Shown piece by piece: positions 1 through 7,505 of a stretch of 34,224 nucleotides of DNA; positions within the stretch are counted from its first letter, which is position 1, and each line of letters opens with the position of its first letter. The translations under genes were made by a program, and so were the position numbers. Below the pieces are notes generated by a model that was not told the origin of the DNA, searched no databases, and was given only the letters and a program-made list of their open reading frames with translations. Source of the stretch: an uncultured Pelagibacteraceae bacterium (GTDB lineage: Bacteria; Pseudomonadota; Alphaproteobacteria; Pelagibacterales; Pelagibacteraceae). The stretch covers positions 1 through 34,224 of the forward strand of contig CACFZK010000012.1 of NCBI GenBank assembly GCA_902570785.1, written 5' to 3'.

Positions 1-458
1 GACAAAGTGCTTTCCTTTATGAAAATTTTGCCATGAAAGATGGGCCACCGCCGGAAATAAATTTATTAAATGAAAAGAATAATGGTTTAGCTGTTCTTGA
101 TTTAATCAAAAAAGGGATTGCCTTATCTGTTCATGATGTTTCTTCTGGGGGTATGCTTGTTGCTATGGCTGAGATGTCCATGACTTCAGGTCTTGGATTA
201 AAAATATATAAGCCAAAGAAACTTAAAAATTTTTATGAATATTTCTTTGGTGAAGATCAGGGTAGATATTTGATTGAAGTTTCTAAAAATAATTTGAAAA
301 ATTTAGAGACATTATTTAAAAAAAATAATGTTTTTCATGAAAATGTAGCTGAAGTACAAAGTGACACGTTTGAAATCGAGGGTTTATTTTCACTTAAAAC
401 TAAAGATCTTCAAATTTGTAATAATCAATGGTATGATAATTTTAATGCCATTAACTAA
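1..458 (+). CDS. purL: Phosphoribosylformylglycinamidine synthase subunit PurL, C-terminal part (5' end outside window)
   Basis: The reading frame is open from base 3 to the TAA at 456-458, giving about 152 C-terminal residues; the start lies upstream of the window. PurL carries out the ATP- and glutamine-dependent conversion of FGAR to FGAM in purine biosynthesis. The visible part fits the last domain of the PurM/PurL-type AIRS fold: the segment HDVSSGGMLVAMAEM is the family's conserved HDxSxGG motif, and a FGEDQGRYLIEV segment follows, also typical of PurL C-termini. The gene overlaps the next one (bolA) by 14 nt in another frame, which suggests one transcript. The family assignment is secure from these motifs. 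Whether this is the small alphaproteobacterial PurL (partnered by PurS and PurQ) or the long fused form cannot be decided from this fragment, though the ending without a glutaminase domain favours the small form. Confidence 0.93.
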   Translation, partial: QSAFLYENFAMKDGPPPEINLLNEKNNGLAVLDLIKKGIALSVHDVSSGGMLVAMAEMSMTSGLGLKIYKPKKLKNFYEYFFGEDQGRYLIEVSKNNLKNLETLFKKNNVFHENVAEVQSDTFEIEGLFSLKTKDLQICNNQWYDNFNAIN

Positions 459-681
459 AAATGAAATTTCGGATATGATTTTGTCTGCATTTCCAGATGC
501 AACACTAGAACTTAAGGATACTATGGGTGACAACAACCATTTTGAAGCAAAAATAATTTCAAAAAACTTTGTAGGTAAATCCAAGATAGAACAACATAAA
601 ATGGTTTATAAAGCTTTAAAAGGTAAAATGGGAAATGAGTTACATGCTTTGGCTCTAACCACGGAGGAAAAAAATGGATGA
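445..681 (+). CDS. bolA: BolA family protein (IbaG/YrbA-like)
   Basis: This is a 78-residue BolA/IbaG-type protein. The family binds [2Fe-2S] clusters together with monothiol glutaredoxins and helps deliver or sense Fe-S clusters in the cytoplasm. The sequence shows the BolA pattern: an N-terminal helix, a short strand with DNNHFEAKIIS, and the helix-turn segment KSKIEQHKMVYKAL with the conserved histidine, followed by a GNELHALAL strand. I chose the ATG at 445, which gives the usual short family length; an in-frame ATG at 433 and a GTG at 361 are possible but would add residues that read as purL in the other frame. The start overlaps purL by 14 nt, and the end overlaps grxD by 8 nt. The grxD partner directly downstream supports the role, because BolA and CGFS glutaredoxins form complexes in many organisms. 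Confidence 0.88.
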   Translation: MPLTKNEISDMILSAFPDATLELKDTMGDNNHFEAKIISKNFVGKSKIEQHKMVYKALKGKMGNELHALALTTEEKNG

Positions 682-997
682 AATAAAAAATAAAATCAAA
701 ACAATGATTAATACAAATAATGTAGTTCTTTTTATGAAAGGTACGCCCGACTCTCCCCAGTGTGGTTTTTCAATGGCTGTTACAAATATTCTAAAACATC
801 TTCAAGTAAAATTTGAAGGAGTTAATGTTTTAGAAAGTAATGAAATGAGGCAAGGAATTAAGGATTATACTGACTGGCCTACTATACCCCAACTATATGT
901 AAAGGGAGAATTTATTGGAGGTTGCGATATTGTTAAAGAAATGTTTGAAAAAGGTGAATTGAAAAAACTTTTGGAAAACAAATCTTTATTATCTTGA
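674..997 (+). CDS. grxD: Monothiol glutaredoxin, Grx4/GrxD type
   Basis: This 107-residue protein is a CGFS-type monothiol glutaredoxin, which coordinates a glutathione-ligated [2Fe-2S] cluster and transfers it to apo-proteins, often with a BolA partner. The sequence carries the hallmark segment FMKGTPDSPQCGFS at about residues 20-33 with the CGFS active site, the cis-proline TIPQLYVKGEFIGG, and the glutathione-binding GGCDIV motif. Length matches the family (105-115). The ATG at 674 has a strong Shine-Dalgarno, GGAGG at 664-668, one of the clearest in the window. It overlaps bolA by 8 nt upstream. Its 3' end overlaps the convergent rpsD by 9 nt, so no separate terminator fits between them. 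Confidence 0.95.
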   Translation: MDEIKNKIKTMINTNNVVLFMKGTPDSPQCGFSMAVTNILKHLQVKFEGVNVLESNEMRQGIKDYTDWPTIPQLYVKGEFIGGCDIVKEMFEKGELKKLLENKSLLS

Positions 998-1606
998 ATA
1001 ATATTCAATAACTAATTTTGGTTCCATCACCGTAGGGTAAGGAATGTCGGCAAATTTTGGGACTCTTACAAGTTTGGCAGATTTATTTTTTGTATCTAAT
1101 TGGACATATTCAGGTACATCTCTATCTTTACTTGACAAAGACGATTCTATAACAGTCAGCACTTTAGATTTATCTTTCACCTCGATTAAATCTTCTTCCT
1201 TAACAAGATAACTAGAAATATTAACCTTTTTTTTATTTACTCTAAAATGTCCGTGATTAATTAATTGTCTTGCTGCAAAAACTGTTGGAGCAAATTTCGC
1301 TCTGTAAATTACAGTATCTAATCTTCTTTCTAAAATCCCAACCAGGTTTTCAGTCGTATTGCCCTTTTTTTTAATTGCGGTCCTATAAACATTTCTAAAT
1401 TGTCTTTCATTAATGTTGCCATAGTAAGATTTAAGTTTTTGTTTTGCATGTAATTGAACTCCATAATCTGTGGGTTTACCTTTTTTGCTCTGACCATGTT
1501 GTCCAGGCGGATAATTTCGTGAATTAAATGGGCTCTTAGGTTTTCCCCATAAATTTACTTTAAGTCTTCTATCGACTTTGTGTTTTGCTCTTATTCTTTT
1601 TGTCAT
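989..1606 (-). CDS. rpsD: 30S ribosomal protein S4
   Basis: This is a full-length S4 (205 residues), a primary 16S rRNA-binding protein of the small subunit body. The N-terminus MTKRIRAKHKVDRRLKVNLWGKPKSP and the segment RNYPPGQHGQ are characteristic of S4. The S4 RNA-binding domain follows at about residues 90-155, with ERRLDTVIYRAKFAPTVFAARQLINHGHFRVNKKKVN. The C-terminal VEPKLVIEYYSR-like end (here MEPKLVIEYYSR) is typical. Codon use is as AT-rich as its neighbours. The gene has a good candidate promoter immediately upstream and no Shine-Dalgarno, which suggests a very short leader. It lies last in the minus-strand gene string but may be transcribed mainly from its own promoter. The 3' end overlaps grxD convergently. 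Confidence 0.98.
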   Translation of the reverse strand: MTKRIRAKHKVDRRLKVNLWGKPKSPFNSRNYPPGQHGQSKKGKPTDYGVQLHAKQKLKSYYGNINERQFRNVYRTAIKKKGNTTENLVGILERRLDTVIYRAKFAPTVFAARQLINHGHFRVNKKKVNISSYLVKEEDLIEVKDKSKVLTVIESSLSSKDRDVPEYVQLDTKNKSAKLVRVPKFADIPYPTVMEPKLVIEYYSR

Positions 1607-1616
1607 TAAAAAATTG

Positions 1617-1644
1617 TTTATAGTCTTTATGTGATATTTGTCAA
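1617..1644 (-). promoter_or_regulatory. Candidate sigma70 promoter of rpsD
   Basis: Reading the minus strand, TTGACA (1644-1639) is followed after 16 nt by TATAAA (1622-1617). This is a perfect -35 hexamer and a near-perfect -10 (TATAAT consensus). A start of transcription about 7 nt further on would be near 1610, only a few bases before the rpsD ATG at 1606. No Shine-Dalgarno is visible, so the message could be leaderless or nearly so. The call rests only on matches to the consensus. Confidence 0.6.
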
Positions 1645-1650
1645 TTGTTC

Positions 1651-1839
1651 TTATAGTTTACTAAAAATACTTGATAAAATCCTTAATTCCTTATTACTTA
1701 ATTCAGTCCTTCCGAAAATATTACGAAGATTTATTAACATGCTTTTTCTCTTTTCAGAAGGTTGAAAAAAACCTTTTTTTTCCAAACGATCCTCTACAAA
1801 ACGCATAAAATTATTAAGTTTTTTTTTTGTTAATGACAT
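1651..1839 (-). pseudogene. trmJ: TrmJ C-terminal domain, separated from its N-terminal part by a frameshift
   Basis: This 62-codon frame contains a segment (EDRLEKKGFFQPSEKRKSMLINLRNIFGRTELSNKELRILSSI) that I recognise as the C-terminal dimerisation region of TrmJ/TrmH-family tRNA Cm32/Um32 methyltransferases, where an FxxP...R..M...LR..F.R..L...E...L pattern is usual. It sits just after the SPOUT domain encoded at 1814-2356, but in a frame shifted by +1. Both frames share a run of ten A (minus strand, 1828-1819). With nine A the two parts join into one protein of about 234 residues, close to the usual TrmJ length. The ATG at 1839 therefore is probably not a natural start. The alternatives are a sequencing or assembly error in the homopolymer, a genuine mutation, or transcriptional slippage that restores the frame. 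Confidence 0.8.
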
Positions 1840-2356
1840 CGTTTAATTTTTTATCTTTATTAAAATAACTACTTTTAATATTTTTGAATATTTCGTAACA
1901 AACTATAATAAGACTATGAGATAAATTTATTGACTCGAGTTTTTTACTAACTGGAATTTTAAAAATATAGTTACAATAGACTATATCTTCGTTAGATAAT
2001 CCTGAAGCCTCCGGCCCAAACATAATACCAATTTTTTTATTTTTATTTCTTTTAACGCTTTTTATAAATTCATTAAAAGATAAATGTTTTTTATTAATAT
2101 CTCTTTTTCTTGCTGAAGAGGCATAAACAATATCATATTTATTTATAGCTTTTTCTACACTAGAAAATACTTTGGTCCTTTTAAGTATATTCTTAGCACC
2201 AACAGAGGTTGCGATTGCCTTTTTACTTGGCCAATGTTCTTTAGGACTTACTAAATCCAAAGAGGAAAAGCCAAAATTTTTTAAGCACCTTGCAGAAAAT
2301 CCAATGTTTTCTGGTAACTGTGGTTTTACCAAAATAAAACCGGTTCTGTTAATCAT
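1814..2356 (-). CDS. trmJ: tRNA (cytidine/uridine-2'-O-)-methyltransferase TrmJ, SPOUT domain (frameshifted at its 3' end)
   Basis: TrmJ methylates the 2'-O of nucleotide 32 in tRNA anticodon loops using S-adenosylmethionine. The 180-residue frame shows the SpoU/SPOUT signatures in order: FILVKPQLPENIGFSARCLKNFG near the start (motif 1), IMFGPEASGLSNED at residues 111-124 (motif 2), and IPVSKKLESINLSHSL at 134-149 (motif 3, knot region). I chose the ATG at 2356, since the open frame upstream to 2401 is not needed by the fold; this start overlaps the cimA stop by 8 nt. The frame ends in KKKT and a stop right after an A10 run, losing the C-terminal domain, which continues in the +1 frame at 1651-1839. 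The catalytic and knot regions are complete, so a truncated but folded product is conceivable, although the family normally needs the dimer. Confidence 0.85.
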   Translation of the reverse strand: MINRTGFILVKPQLPENIGFSARCLKNFGFSSLDLVSPKEHWPSKKAIATSVGAKNILKRTKVFSSVEKAINKYDIVYASSARKRDINKKHLSFNEFIKSVKRNKNKKIGIMFGPEASGLSNEDIVYCNYIFKIPVSKKLESINLSHSLIIVCYEIFKNIKSSYFNKDKKLNDVINKKKT

Positions 2357-3950
2357 TTGCTGGAGCTTTTTCTTTATATAATTTGTAATCCAAACTATCA
2401 ATCAATGCTTTGAAAGAAGCATCTATAATATTGGGAGACACACCAATAGTAAACCAATTCTTACCATCTTTGTCTGTGCTTTCTATTGAAACACGTGTTG
2501 TTGCGTTAGTTCCTGTGTTTAATATTCTAACTTTATAGTCAACAAGTTTTAAATCTTTAAGATATTTAGAATACTTTCCAACTTTATCTACATTAGACCT
2601 TATTGCATTATCTAAAGCATTAACTGGACCATTCCCAGATCCCTCACAAATAATCTCTTTACCATCAACCTCAATATGCGCTTTCGCAAAGGAATTAATT
2701 TTATCTTTTGAATCCCTTTTCACTGAGACATCGTATTTAGAAATAGTTAAATATTTTGGTATTTCGCCCAAAAGTCGTCTCGCTAATAACTCAAATGATG
2801 CATCTGCTCCGTCATAAGAATAGCCGGCAAACTCTCTGTCTTTTACCTCGTTTAATAATTTTTGTATCTTTGGGTCACTTTTGTCAATTTTGATTCCATA
2901 TTTTTCCAATCTTGACATAATATTTGATTTTCCAGATTGATCTGAAACAACAATATTTCTAAAGTTCCCTACCAAGTTAGGATCTATATGTTCGTAGGTT
3001 TTGGGATCCTTTGTTACTGCAGAAACATGTAGACCTCCTTTATGTGCAAAGGCTGAGGCCCCTACATATGCGGAGTGTCTATTAGATTTTCTATTAAGAA
3101 TTTCATCTAATAATCTCGAGCAATCTGTTAATGTTTTCATTTTATCTTTGGAAATACCTATTTCAAAATTTTTTGCAAAACTTTCCTTTAAAACAAGTGA
3201 AGGAATAACAGAAATTAAGTTTGCATTGCCACATCTTTCTCCTAATCCATTGATTGTTCCTTGAATTTGGCGAGCACCTGATAATACTGCTGTCAAAGAA
3301 TTTGCTACAGCATTTTCTGTGTCATTGTGAGCATGAATACCTAAATTTTTTCCTGGAATACTTTTTGAAACTTTTAAAACTATTTCTCCAACTTCATGCG
3401 GAAGTGTTCCTCCATTCGTATCACAAAGAACAATCCATCTTGCCCCTTCATCATATGCAGTTTTTATACAACTTAGTGCATATTCAGGATTATTTTTATA
3501 TCCATCAAAGAAATGTTCTGCGTCAAACATAAACTCCTTTTTGTTTTTTATAAAAATTTTTGCCGACTCTTTAATATTTGCCAAATTTTCTTTATTTGTT
3601 ATACCTAAAGCTTTTTCAACATGAAAATCCCAGGACTTACCCACTAAACAAACAGCTGGTGTATTTGAATTTATAATTGCAGCTAATCCAGGATCATTTT
3701 CAGCACTTCGTCCAGATCTTTTGGTCATACCGAAAGCTGTCAGTATTGTATTTCCTAAATAAGGTGGTTTATTAAAAAAAGTTGTATCTAGTGTATTAGC
3801 ACCCGGCCATCCGCCTTCTATATAATCAACACCTAAATCAGCAAGTGATTTTGCTATTTTATTTTTATCGTCGATTGAAAAATTCACACCTTCAGTTTGA
3901 GCACCATCTCTCAATGTGGTATCAAAAATATATAATTTTTCTTTGCTCAT
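2349..3950 (-). CDS. cimA: (R)-citramalate synthase CimA
   Basis: This 533-residue protein belongs to the alpha-isopropylmalate/homocitrate synthase family, citramalate synthase type. It condenses pyruvate with acetyl-CoA to give citramalate, opening a threonine-independent route to isoleucine. The N-terminus has YIFDTTLRDGAQTEGVNFS, the family's DTTLRDG motif in the CimA form (GAQTEGV instead of GEQ), and YIEGGWPGANTLD. The metal-binding HAHNDTENAVANS segment and the downstream GTINGLGERCGNANL are present. The C-terminal third, from about residue 400, matches the LeuA-type allosteric dimer domain (GPVNALDNAIR, TRVSIESTDKDG). Length fits the long CimA class. It overlaps cysS by 4 nt (ATGA) and trmJ by 8 nt, indicating a co-transcribed string. 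An alternative annotation as 2-isopropylmalate synthase is less likely because of the TEGV signature. Confidence 0.9.
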   Translation of the reverse strand: MSKEKLYIFDTTLRDGAQTEGVNFSIDDKNKIAKSLADLGVDYIEGGWPGANTLDTTFFNKPPYLGNTILTAFGMTKRSGRSAENDPGLAAIINSNTPAVCLVGKSWDFHVEKALGITNKENLANIKESAKIFIKNKKEFMFDAEHFFDGYKNNPEYALSCIKTAYDEGARWIVLCDTNGGTLPHEVGEIVLKVSKSIPGKNLGIHAHNDTENAVANSLTAVLSGARQIQGTINGLGERCGNANLISVIPSLVLKESFAKNFEIGISKDKMKTLTDCSRLLDEILNRKSNRHSAYVGASAFAHKGGLHVSAVTKDPKTYEHIDPNLVGNFRNIVVSDQSGKSNIMSRLEKYGIKIDKSDPKIQKLLNEVKDREFAGYSYDGADASFELLARRLLGEIPKYLTISKYDVSVKRDSKDKINSFAKAHIEVDGKEIICEGSGNGPVNALDNAIRSNVDKVGKYSKYLKDLKLVDYKVRILNTGTNATTRVSIESTDKDGKNWFTIGVSPNIIDASFKALIDSLDYKLYKEKAPAND

Positions 3951-5308
3951 TTATATTTCCAAATTGTTTTGTTATTTTTGTCCTCAATAATTACACCTTT
4001 ACTCTCGAGTTCTTTTCTTATGATATCTGCTAATTTATAATCACCTTTTTTCCTTGCTAAATCTCTATCTTTAATTTTACTTTGGATAGTTTTTTGATCA
4101 ATTTTTGATCTTGCTTTTTTAAATTTATTCCATGTTTCTAAATCTTCCTCTAATAACCCGATAAGTTTGCATCCAGCGAGGAAAATTTTTTTTGAAGTAC
4201 TATCACCTTTTGATGCTTTATCAAAAAGCAAATGAAGTTTTGTTATATAACCTGGAGTGTTTATATCCTCCAAGAGTGGTTCTAATAAATCTTGGTTTAA
4301 AACATCTTCCTTATTATTTTCAAACTGTGTATACCACTTATCAAGAGTATTCTGACTTTCTTTAATTAAATTTTCATTCCAATCTAATGGTTGTTTGTAG
4401 TGCGAACTCAAGAGAGCAAGCCTAATAACCTGACCGTTTATTGTTTTTCTCATTTTTTCAATAGTAACAATATTTCCTAAAGATTTTGACATTTTTTTTT
4501 TATTAAAAGTAACATAGCCATTATGTAACCAATAGTTTGCAAATTTATCTGCTTTATTTGCGCAACATGACTGTGCAATCTCATTTTCATGATGTGGAAA
4601 AATAAGATCCAATCCTCCTCCATGAATATCAAAATTTTTTCCAAGAAATTTTTCACTCATTACTGAGCATTCTAAGTGCCACCCTGGTCTTCCTCTTCCC
4701 CACGGCGAATCCCAGCCTGGGTCTTCTGCTTCTGATGGTTTCCAAAGAACAAAATCTAGAGGATGTTTTTTTGATTTTGATATCTCTACTCTTGCACCCG
4801 CAACTAATTCCTCAGGATTTTTTTTTGATAACTTTCCATAATTTTTAAATGAATTTATTGAAAAATATACATGCTTATCTTTTTCGTAAGCATGATTATT
4901 TTGTAAAAGATTTTCAGTCATAGTGATCATGCCTTTAATATGTTCAGTAGCTTTTGGTTCTAAATTTGGTTTTAAACAATTTAAATACACGCAATCATCA
5001 TGAAAACTTTTCGTAATTGATGATGTAAGTTCATCTATTGATATTTTTTTATTTTTTGAGCTTTCTATAATTTTATCATCTATATCAGTTATATTTCTTA
5101 CGTATGTAATATTTGTTTTTCCGAAAAGTTTAGACAAAACTCTGTACAAAACATCAAATACAACTAAAGGTCTTGCATTACCTACATGTGGAAAGTCATA
5201 AACTGTAGGGCCACAAACATACATCCCAATTTTTTTTGGATTAATTGGTACAAACGTTTCTCTTTTGCCAGTTATAGTATTTGATAAGTTAAGTTGATTA
5301 TTCTTCAT
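3947..5308 (-). CDS. cysS: Cysteinyl-tRNA synthetase
   Basis: CysRS charges tRNA-Cys with cysteine. The 453-residue protein shows the class Ia signatures: CGPTVYDFPHVGNAR with the HIGH-equivalent HVGN at residues 41-44, and KMSKS at 272-276. The four expected zinc ligands are visible as Cys32, Cys214 (WHLEC), His239 and Glu243 (PHHENE), spaced as in the E. coli enzyme. The C-terminal anticodon-binding part is normal in length. The codons in front of KMSKS form a run of ten A on the coding strand (plus-strand T at 4492-4501), the same length as the run that breaks trmJ, yet here the frame is intact. The start overlaps nadE by 11 nt and the end overlaps cimA by 4 nt. Confidence 0.97.
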   Translation of the reverse strand: MKNNQLNLSNTITGKRETFVPINPKKIGMYVCGPTVYDFPHVGNARPLVVFDVLYRVLSKLFGKTNITYVRNITDIDDKIIESSKNKKISIDELTSSITKSFHDDCVYLNCLKPNLEPKATEHIKGMITMTENLLQNNHAYEKDKHVYFSINSFKNYGKLSKKNPEELVAGARVEISKSKKHPLDFVLWKPSEAEDPGWDSPWGRGRPGWHLECSVMSEKFLGKNFDIHGGGLDLIFPHHENEIAQSCCANKADKFANYWLHNGYVTFNKKKMSKSLGNIVTIEKMRKTINGQVIRLALLSSHYKQPLDWNENLIKESQNTLDKWYTQFENNKEDVLNQDLLEPLLEDINTPGYITKLHLLFDKASKGDSTSKKIFLAGCKLIGLLEEDLETWNKFKKARSKIDQKTIQSKIKDRDLARKKGDYKLADIIRKELESKGVIIEDKNNKTIWKYK

Positions 5309-6038
5309 TAAATGTACATACCGGTATTGGATTCATTTTGTGTAAATTTTTCTTTCTTATCTCTAAATATTTTTTGTAATTTTGGTCATTTTTATTGATC
5401 ATTGCTTTTTCAAGCTGTTCATAAGTCATGCCAAGCTGTTGTACATCATTTCTTCCATCATTCCATAGTCCATCTGTTGGTTCTGAGTTAATAATTTTTT
5501 CAGATACACCAAGGAATTTTCCGAGTTCCCACACTTGAGTTTTAGTACAATCAGCGATTGGAGAAATATCTACTCCACCATCACCATATTTAGTATAGAA
5601 GCCAACACCAAAATCTTCGACTTTATTCCCGGTGCCCACAACTAATCCTGAATTAGCTGCAGCAACTTGATATAAAGTAGCCATTCTCAACCTTGCTCTT
5701 GAATTTGCATAACCATGTTCGTTATCAAAATTATTCAAAACCTGTGAGAAAGAGTTGAAAATTTTGTCCATTTCAATCAAATGGTGTTCTACATTTTTAT
5801 ATTTGTCTTTTAACCATTTGGCATGTTTTAGGCTTAGGTCGTGTTGAGACTTTATTTGTTTAATTGGCATTGTTAACACAATCGTTTTACGTCCAGTACT
5901 TGCACATAAAGCGCTAACTACAGAAGAGTCGATACCTCCTGAAATACCAATAATAAGTGACTTTGGTTTGTAAGATGAATCGTCACAATAATTATTGATC
6001 CATTTCGTTATTATATCTGCTCTTTTTTTTACATCCAT
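5298..6038 (-). CDS. nadE: NAD synthetase, ammonia-dependent short form
   Basis: NadE converts deamido-NAD to NAD at the end of NAD biosynthesis. The 246-residue protein is the N-type ATP-pyrophosphatase domain alone: the P-loop SGGIDS sits at residues 33-38, and the conserved segment VVGTGNKVEDFGVGFYTKYGDGGVDISPIADCTK is intact with its Asp and Lys residues. No nitrilase (glutaminase) domain is attached, so free ammonia or a partner would supply nitrogen; this is short like E. coli NadE (about 275). The ATG at 6038 is preceded by a 52-nt leader that can fold into two hairpins, the second covering the likely ribosome-binding site (separate entry). It follows the DAHP synthase gene and overlaps cysS by 11 nt. 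Confidence 0.93.
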   Translation of the reverse strand: MDVKKRADIITKWINNYCDDSSYKPKSLIIGISGGIDSSVVSALCASTGRKTIVLTMPIKQIKSQHDLSLKHAKWLKDKYKNVEHHLIEMDKIFNSFSQVLNNFDNEHGYANSRARLRMATLYQVAAANSGLVVGTGNKVEDFGVGFYTKYGDGGVDISPIADCTKTQVWELGKFLGVSEKIINSEPTDGLWNDGRNDVQQLGMTYEQLEKAMINKNDQNYKKYLEIRKKNLHKMNPIPVCTFNEE

Positions 6039-6045
6039 AATTAGT

Positions 6046-6097
6046 ACCTACCTCTCTTTTAAGGTCAGGTCTTAATAATTACAATAATTATTAAGAC
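6046..6097 (-). promoter_or_regulatory. Two nested hairpins in the aroG-nadE junction, one covering the nadE ribosome-binding site
   Basis: On the minus strand a perfect 12-bp stem (6097-6086 pairing with 6080-6069, loop of 5 nt) spans the stop codon of the DAHP synthase gene. Directly after it, ACCTGACCT (6070-6062) can pair with AGGTAGGT (6053-6046) around an 8-nt loop, with one bulged G. The second 3' arm is the purine-rich stretch 7-15 nt upstream of the nadE ATG, i.e. the likely Shine-Dalgarno. The two stems share 2 nt at 6069-6070, so they compete at their base. There is no U-run after stem 1, so it is not a standard intrinsic terminator. A role in nadE translation control or RNA processing is inferred. 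Confidence 0.45.
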
Positions 6098-7467
6098 GCG
6101 GCTTGAATAATTTTGTTTGAAATTTTTGAATTTTTCTTTATTTCTTCTGAAATTAAGAAAGCTAACTCTAAAGCTTGGTTAGCATTTAATCTTGGATCAC
6201 AATGAGTTCTGTATCTATTAGATAAATCTTTTTCAGATATTTTTTGTGCTCCACCAGTACATTCTGTCACATCTTGACCTGTCATTTCTATGTGTAAACC
6301 ACCTGCGTAGCTTCCTTCAGACTGACTAACTGCAAAGAAATTTTTAACTTCCTTTACAACGCTGTCAAAAGTTCTTGTTTTAAAACCAGTTGCAGCTTTT
6401 ATAGTATTTCCATGCATTGGATCACAAGACCAAACTACATTTAATCCTTCCTTTTTAACTGATTTAATTAGTTTGGGTAAATATTTTTCAACATTATCAG
6501 CACCGAAACGGGAAATTAATGTCATTCTACCGGGCTCGTTATTAGGATTTAAAATATTACAAAGCTTAATTAATTCATCAGCTTTTAAAGTTGGTCCGCA
6601 TTTTAAACCAATTGGATTCTTGATTCCTTTACAAAATTCAACATGTGCACCATCTAGTTGTCTTGTTCTATCTCCGATCCAGACAAAGTGAGCAGAAGTA
6701 TCATGATATTCGCCAGTAGTTGAGTCAACTCTGGTCATAGCTTGTTCAAAAGGCAAGTGTAATGCTTCGTGTGAAGTATAAAAATTTACAGTTCTTAATC
6801 TTCTATTGTTATCTGAGTTAATGCCACAAGCCTCCATAAAAGCTAAAGCATCACTGATTTTATCTTCTATCTCTCTATATTTTCCTTTGGTTCTATCTTT
6901 AATAAATCCTAAGTTCCATAAATGCACCTGTCTCAAATCTGCAAATCCACCCTGAGAAAATGCTCTTAGTAAATTTAATGTTGAAGCTGATTGTGCGTAA
7001 GCTCTAAACAATCTTTTGGCGTCAGGTAGTCTTGCTTTTTCTGTAAATTCCATTCCATTTATATTGTCACCTAAATAACTAGGTAATTCTATTCCATCTT
7101 TTTTTTCAGTTGCAGCGCTTCGTGGCTTAGAAAACTGTCCAGCAATTCGTCCGATTTTTACTACAGGCACAGATGCTGATGCTGTTAACACTAATGACAT
7201 TTGTAAAATAATTTTGAAAGTATCCCTAATATTATCTGGGTGGAACTCAGCAAAACTCTCAGCGCAATCTCCTCCTTGCAAAAGAAATGCTTTGCCTTGA
7301 ACAACATCTGCTAAAGCTTTCTTAAGTGATCGTGTCTCACCTGCAAAAACTAAAGGTGGATATTTTTTTACCTTGCTTAAAACCAAATCAAGTTCTTTTT
7401 GATCTTGGTACTCTGGTAAATGCTTTGCTGGAAATTTTTTCCAACTATTTAAAGTCCATTTTTTCAT
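6091..7467 (-). CDS. aroG: 3-deoxy-D-arabino-heptulosonate 7-phosphate synthase, class II (plant-type)
   Basis: This enzyme joins phosphoenolpyruvate and erythrose 4-phosphate in the first step of the shikimate pathway. At 458 residues it matches the class II family, unrelated in length to the 350-residue AroFGH type. Recognisable segments are the N-terminal WTLNSWKKFPAKHLPEYQD, the metal Cys68 in LLQGGDCAESF, PVVKIGRIAGQFSKPRS, the YTSHEALHLPFEQAMTR block, HFVWIGDRTRQLDGAHVEF, and CDPMHGNT with its metal-binding His. I chose the ATG at 7467, preceded by AAGGG at suitable spacing; a TTG two codons earlier (7473) is less likely. It lies between glmS and nadE on the minus strand. No fused chorismate mutase or ACT domain is present, so any feedback control would be internal. 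Confidence 0.94.
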   Translation of the reverse strand: MKKWTLNSWKKFPAKHLPEYQDQKELDLVLSKVKKYPPLVFAGETRSLKKALADVVQGKAFLLQGGDCAESFAEFHPDNIRDTFKIILQMSLVLTASASVPVVKIGRIAGQFSKPRSAATEKKDGIELPSYLGDNINGMEFTEKARLPDAKRLFRAYAQSASTLNLLRAFSQGGFADLRQVHLWNLGFIKDRTKGKYREIEDKISDALAFMEACGINSDNNRRLRTVNFYTSHEALHLPFEQAMTRVDSTTGEYHDTSAHFVWIGDRTRQLDGAHVEFCKGIKNPIGLKCGPTLKADELIKLCNILNPNNEPGRMTLISRFGADNVEKYLPKLIKSVKKEGLNVVWSCDPMHGNTIKAATGFKTRTFDSVVKEVKNFFAVSQSEGSYAGGLHIEMTGQDVTECTGGAQKISEKDLSNRYRTHCDPRLNANQALELAFLISEEIKKNSKISNKIIQAAS

Positions 7468-7505
7468 GTTCAACCCTTGGTGGATATTTATAGTATTATT
7501 GCAAT

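Noticed and set aside
361..445. Longer BolA start at GTG 361 or ATG 433
   Set aside because: The extra N-terminal residues do not resemble the BolA family and coincide with purL coding in another frame. The ATG at 445 gives the expected family length.
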